Shown: piece after piece, positions 4,627 through 6,151 of the stretch
Layout of the letters: each line of letters opens with the position of its first letter
Position numbering within the stretch: position 1 is the first letter of the stretch
DNA from: Pseudomonadota bacterium
Lineage (GTDB): Bacteria > Pseudomonadota > Alphaproteobacteria > Rhizobiales > Rhizobiaceae
Reading direction: 5' to 3'
Length of the DNA stretch: 6,151 nucleotides
Assembly: GCA_023419995.1 (NCBI GenBank)
Contig: JAEZXF010000106.1
Span: forward strand, 1 to 6,151
Notes under the pieces: generated by a model
Told to the model about the DNA's origin: nothing
Database searches by the model: none
The model's input: only the letters and a program-made list of their open reading frames with translations
Made by a program: the position numbers and the translations under genes

Positions 4627-6151
4627 ATGCAGCATTTCCGACTGAGACGGCTTTCGTTCGCCGTCGTCCTGGCATTCGGCACCGCGCCGGGATCGGCCGC
4701 GTTCGCGGCGTCGCCCGCGCCGGCGGAGGGCGAGAACGGCATGGTGGTGACGGCCCAGCATCTGGCGTCGCGGGTCGGCGTCGACGTCCTGAAAAGCGGC
4801 GGCAATGCCGTCGATGCCGCCGTCGCGGTGGGCTATGCGCTGGCCGTCGTCTATCCGACCGCCGGCAATCTCGGCGGCGGCGGCTTCATGACCATCCGCC
4901 TCGCCGACGGGACGACGACGTTCCTCGATTTCCGCGAGCGGGCGCCGCTGGCCTCGACCCGGACCATGTATCTCGACGCCGACGGCAACCCGGTGCCTGG
5001 GGCGTCCACCGACGGCTATCTTGCGGTCGGCGTGCCGGGCTCGGTCGCCGGCATGGAGACGGCGCGCGAGAAATACGGCACCAAGCCGCGCGAGGAGCTC
5101 ATCGCGCCGGCGATCAGGCTGGCGAGCGAAGGCTTCGTGCTCGAGCCGGGCGACATCGCCTCCTTCGCCGAGGGCAACGACATGCTGGCGCAGGACGAGG
5201 CGGCGGCGAAGATCTTCCTGAAGGACGGCAAGCCGCTGGAGCTGGGCGCGACGCTGGTGCAGGCCGATCTCGCCAAGTCGCTGACGGCGATTGCGCAGGG
5301 CGGCGCCGACGCCTTCTACAAGGGCGAGACCGCCGACCTGATCGTCAGGGCGAGCGAGGCCCATGGCGGCATCCTGACCAAGGCGGATTTCGAGCAGTAC
5401 CAGGTGCGCGAGCTGGAGCCGGTCAAGTGCAGCTATCGCGGCTACGACATCGTGTCCTCGCCGCCCCCCTCCTCGGGCGGGCTGGTGATCTGCGAGATCC
5501 TCAACGTGCTGGAGGGCTATCCGATCTCCTATCTCGGCTACGGCTCGGCCGAGACGGTGCGGCTGATGGTCGAGGCCATGCGGCACGCCTTCGTCGACAG
5601 GAACACGGCGCTGGGCGATCCGGACTTCGTCGACAACCCGGTCGAGAAGCTGACCGGCAAGGCCTATGCCGAGGAGATCCGCGCCCGCATCGATCCGTAC
5701 CGGGCCGGGGTGAGCGAGGCGCTGAAGCCGGCCGGCTTCGGCGAGTCGGCGGAGACGACGCACTACTCGATCATCGACAGGGACGGCAATGCGGTGGCCG
5801 TCACCTACACGCTGAACGGCTCGTTCGGCATCGGCAAGGTGGCCGAGGGCACCGGCATCCTGCTCAACAACGAGATGGACGACTTCACCGTCAAGCCCGG
5901 CGTGCCGAACCTCTACGGGCTGGTGCAGGGCGAGGCCAACGCCATCGAGCCGAGGAAGTCGCCGCTGTCGTCGATGAGCCCGACCATCGTGTCGAAGGAC
6001 GGCGAGCCGTTCATGGTGATCGGCAGCCCCGGCGGCGCGCGCATCATCACCATCACGCTGTCGGCGATCGTCAACGTCGTCGACCACGGCATGGACCTGC
6101 AGGAGGCGATCGATGCGCCGCGCATCCACCACCAGTGGCTGCCGGACAGGG
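4627..6151 (+). CDS. ggt: Gamma-glutamyltranspeptidase / glutathione hydrolase (3' partial)
   Basis: An N-terminal nucleophile hydrolase that cleaves the gamma-glutamyl bond of glutathione and related compounds in the periplasm, and can transfer the glutamyl group to amino acids or peptides. The 508 complete codons visible begin with a Sec signal peptide (MQHFRLRRLS, hydrophobic core, likely cut after AFA at residue 27). Arg103 in LDFRERAP corresponds to E. coli Arg114. The autoprocessing site is TTHYS, with the nucleophile Thr377 matching E. coli Thr391. At a constant offset of 14, Asn397, Glu416, Asp419, the lid tyrosine Tyr430, Ser448-Ser449 (PLSSMSP) and the GSPGG loop (466-470) match E. 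coli Asn411, Gln430, Asp433, Tyr444, Ser462-Ser463 and the Gly484 region. Glu416 replaces the E. coli Gln as in human GGT1. The lid loop is present. The frame reaches the window end without a stop, and about 60-75 C-terminal residues should be missing. It has a strong ribosome-binding site and its own 249-nt upstream region. Confidence 0.96.
   Translation, partial: MQHFRLRRLSFAVVLAFGTAPGSAAFAASPAPAEGENGMVVTAQHLASRVGVDVLKSGGNAVDAAVAVGYALAVVYPTAGNLGGGGFMTIRLADGTTTFLDFRERAPLASTRTMYLDADGNPVPGASTDGYLAVGVPGSVAGMETAREKYGTKPREELIAPAIRLASEGFVLEPGDIASFAEGNDMLAQDEAAAKIFLKDGKPLELGATLVQADLAKSLTAIAQGGADAFYKGETADLIVRASEAHGGILTKADFEQYQVRELEPVKCSYRGYDIVSSPPPSSGGLVICEILNVLEGYPISYLGYGSAETVRLMVEAMRHAFVDRNTALGDPDFVDNPVEKLTGKAYAEEIRARIDPYRAGVSEALKPAGFGESAETTHYSIIDRDGNAVAVTYTLNGSFGIGKVAEGTGILLNNEMDDFTVKPGVPNLYGLVQGEANAIEPRKSPLSSMSPTIVSKDGEPFMVIGSPGGARIITITLSAIVNVVDHGMDLQEAIDAPRIHHQWLPDR

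Noticed and set aside
2905..6132. A minus-strand open frame of more than 1000 codons running antisense through ggt and hxlR into DUF1428.
   Set aside because: Stops in this phase would need + strand codons ending in A (TTA, CTA, TCA), which high-GC3 genes hardly use, so the frame stays open by composition. Only its last 242 codons, with a ribosome-binding site, are a real gene; the rest opposes two well-supported genes.

Overview
The window is high-GC DNA whose genes use almost exclusively G/C in third codon positions. The protein families present (a glutathione hydrolase with close E. coli resemblance, a GST, tandem VOC and tandem DUF1428 proteins, an HxlR regulator) suggest an alphaproteobacterium, most likely a Rhizobiales/Hyphomicrobiales member such as a Mesorhizobium relative. 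The taxonomic guess is an inference from composition and gene style, not from a marker gene.

Layout: (1) 1-1277, + strand: the 3' part of a PLP-dependent decarboxylase of the sphingosine-1-phosphate-lyase/group II decarboxylase type, with its N-terminus outside the window. (2) 1278-1410: a convergent intergenic gap with a strong GC hairpin, a candidate bidirectional terminator or dispersed repeat. (3) 3633-1411, - strand: a compact three-gene operon, in transcription order a tandem DUF1428 protein, a glutathione S-transferase starting at GTG (4-nt GTGA overlap), and a two-domain VOC (glyoxalase-like) protein. (4) 3634-3720: an AT-rich divergent promoter region with a perfect 11-nt palindrome and a 20-bp-spaced direct repeat. 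(5) 3721-4377, + strand: an HxlR-family regulator with a conserved N-terminal cysteine and a fused C-terminal domain, probably translated from a leaderless mRNA. (6) 4378-4626: a 249-nt gap with a hairpin after hxlR, a coding-like hydrophobic reading on the minus strand, and a leader that could fold over the next ribosome-binding site. (7) 4627-6151, + strand: gamma-glutamyltranspeptidase (ggt) with signal peptide and all visible catalytic residues, running off the window end.

How it fits together: the divergent hxlR and the DUF1428-GST-VOC operon look like a regulator-target pair for an electrophile or xenobiotic stress response. HxlR proteins with a cysteine at this position (YodB, CatR and HypR of Bacillus) sense quinones, aldehydes or disulfide stress, and their targets include VOC-type enzymes. 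The GST and the neighbouring glutathione hydrolase give the locus a loose glutathione theme, although ggt has its own leader and need not be co-regulated. No mobile element, RNA gene or CRISPR array was seen. The most interesting element is the small putative redox/electrophile-sensing regulon, with its overlapping divergent promoters and palindrome.
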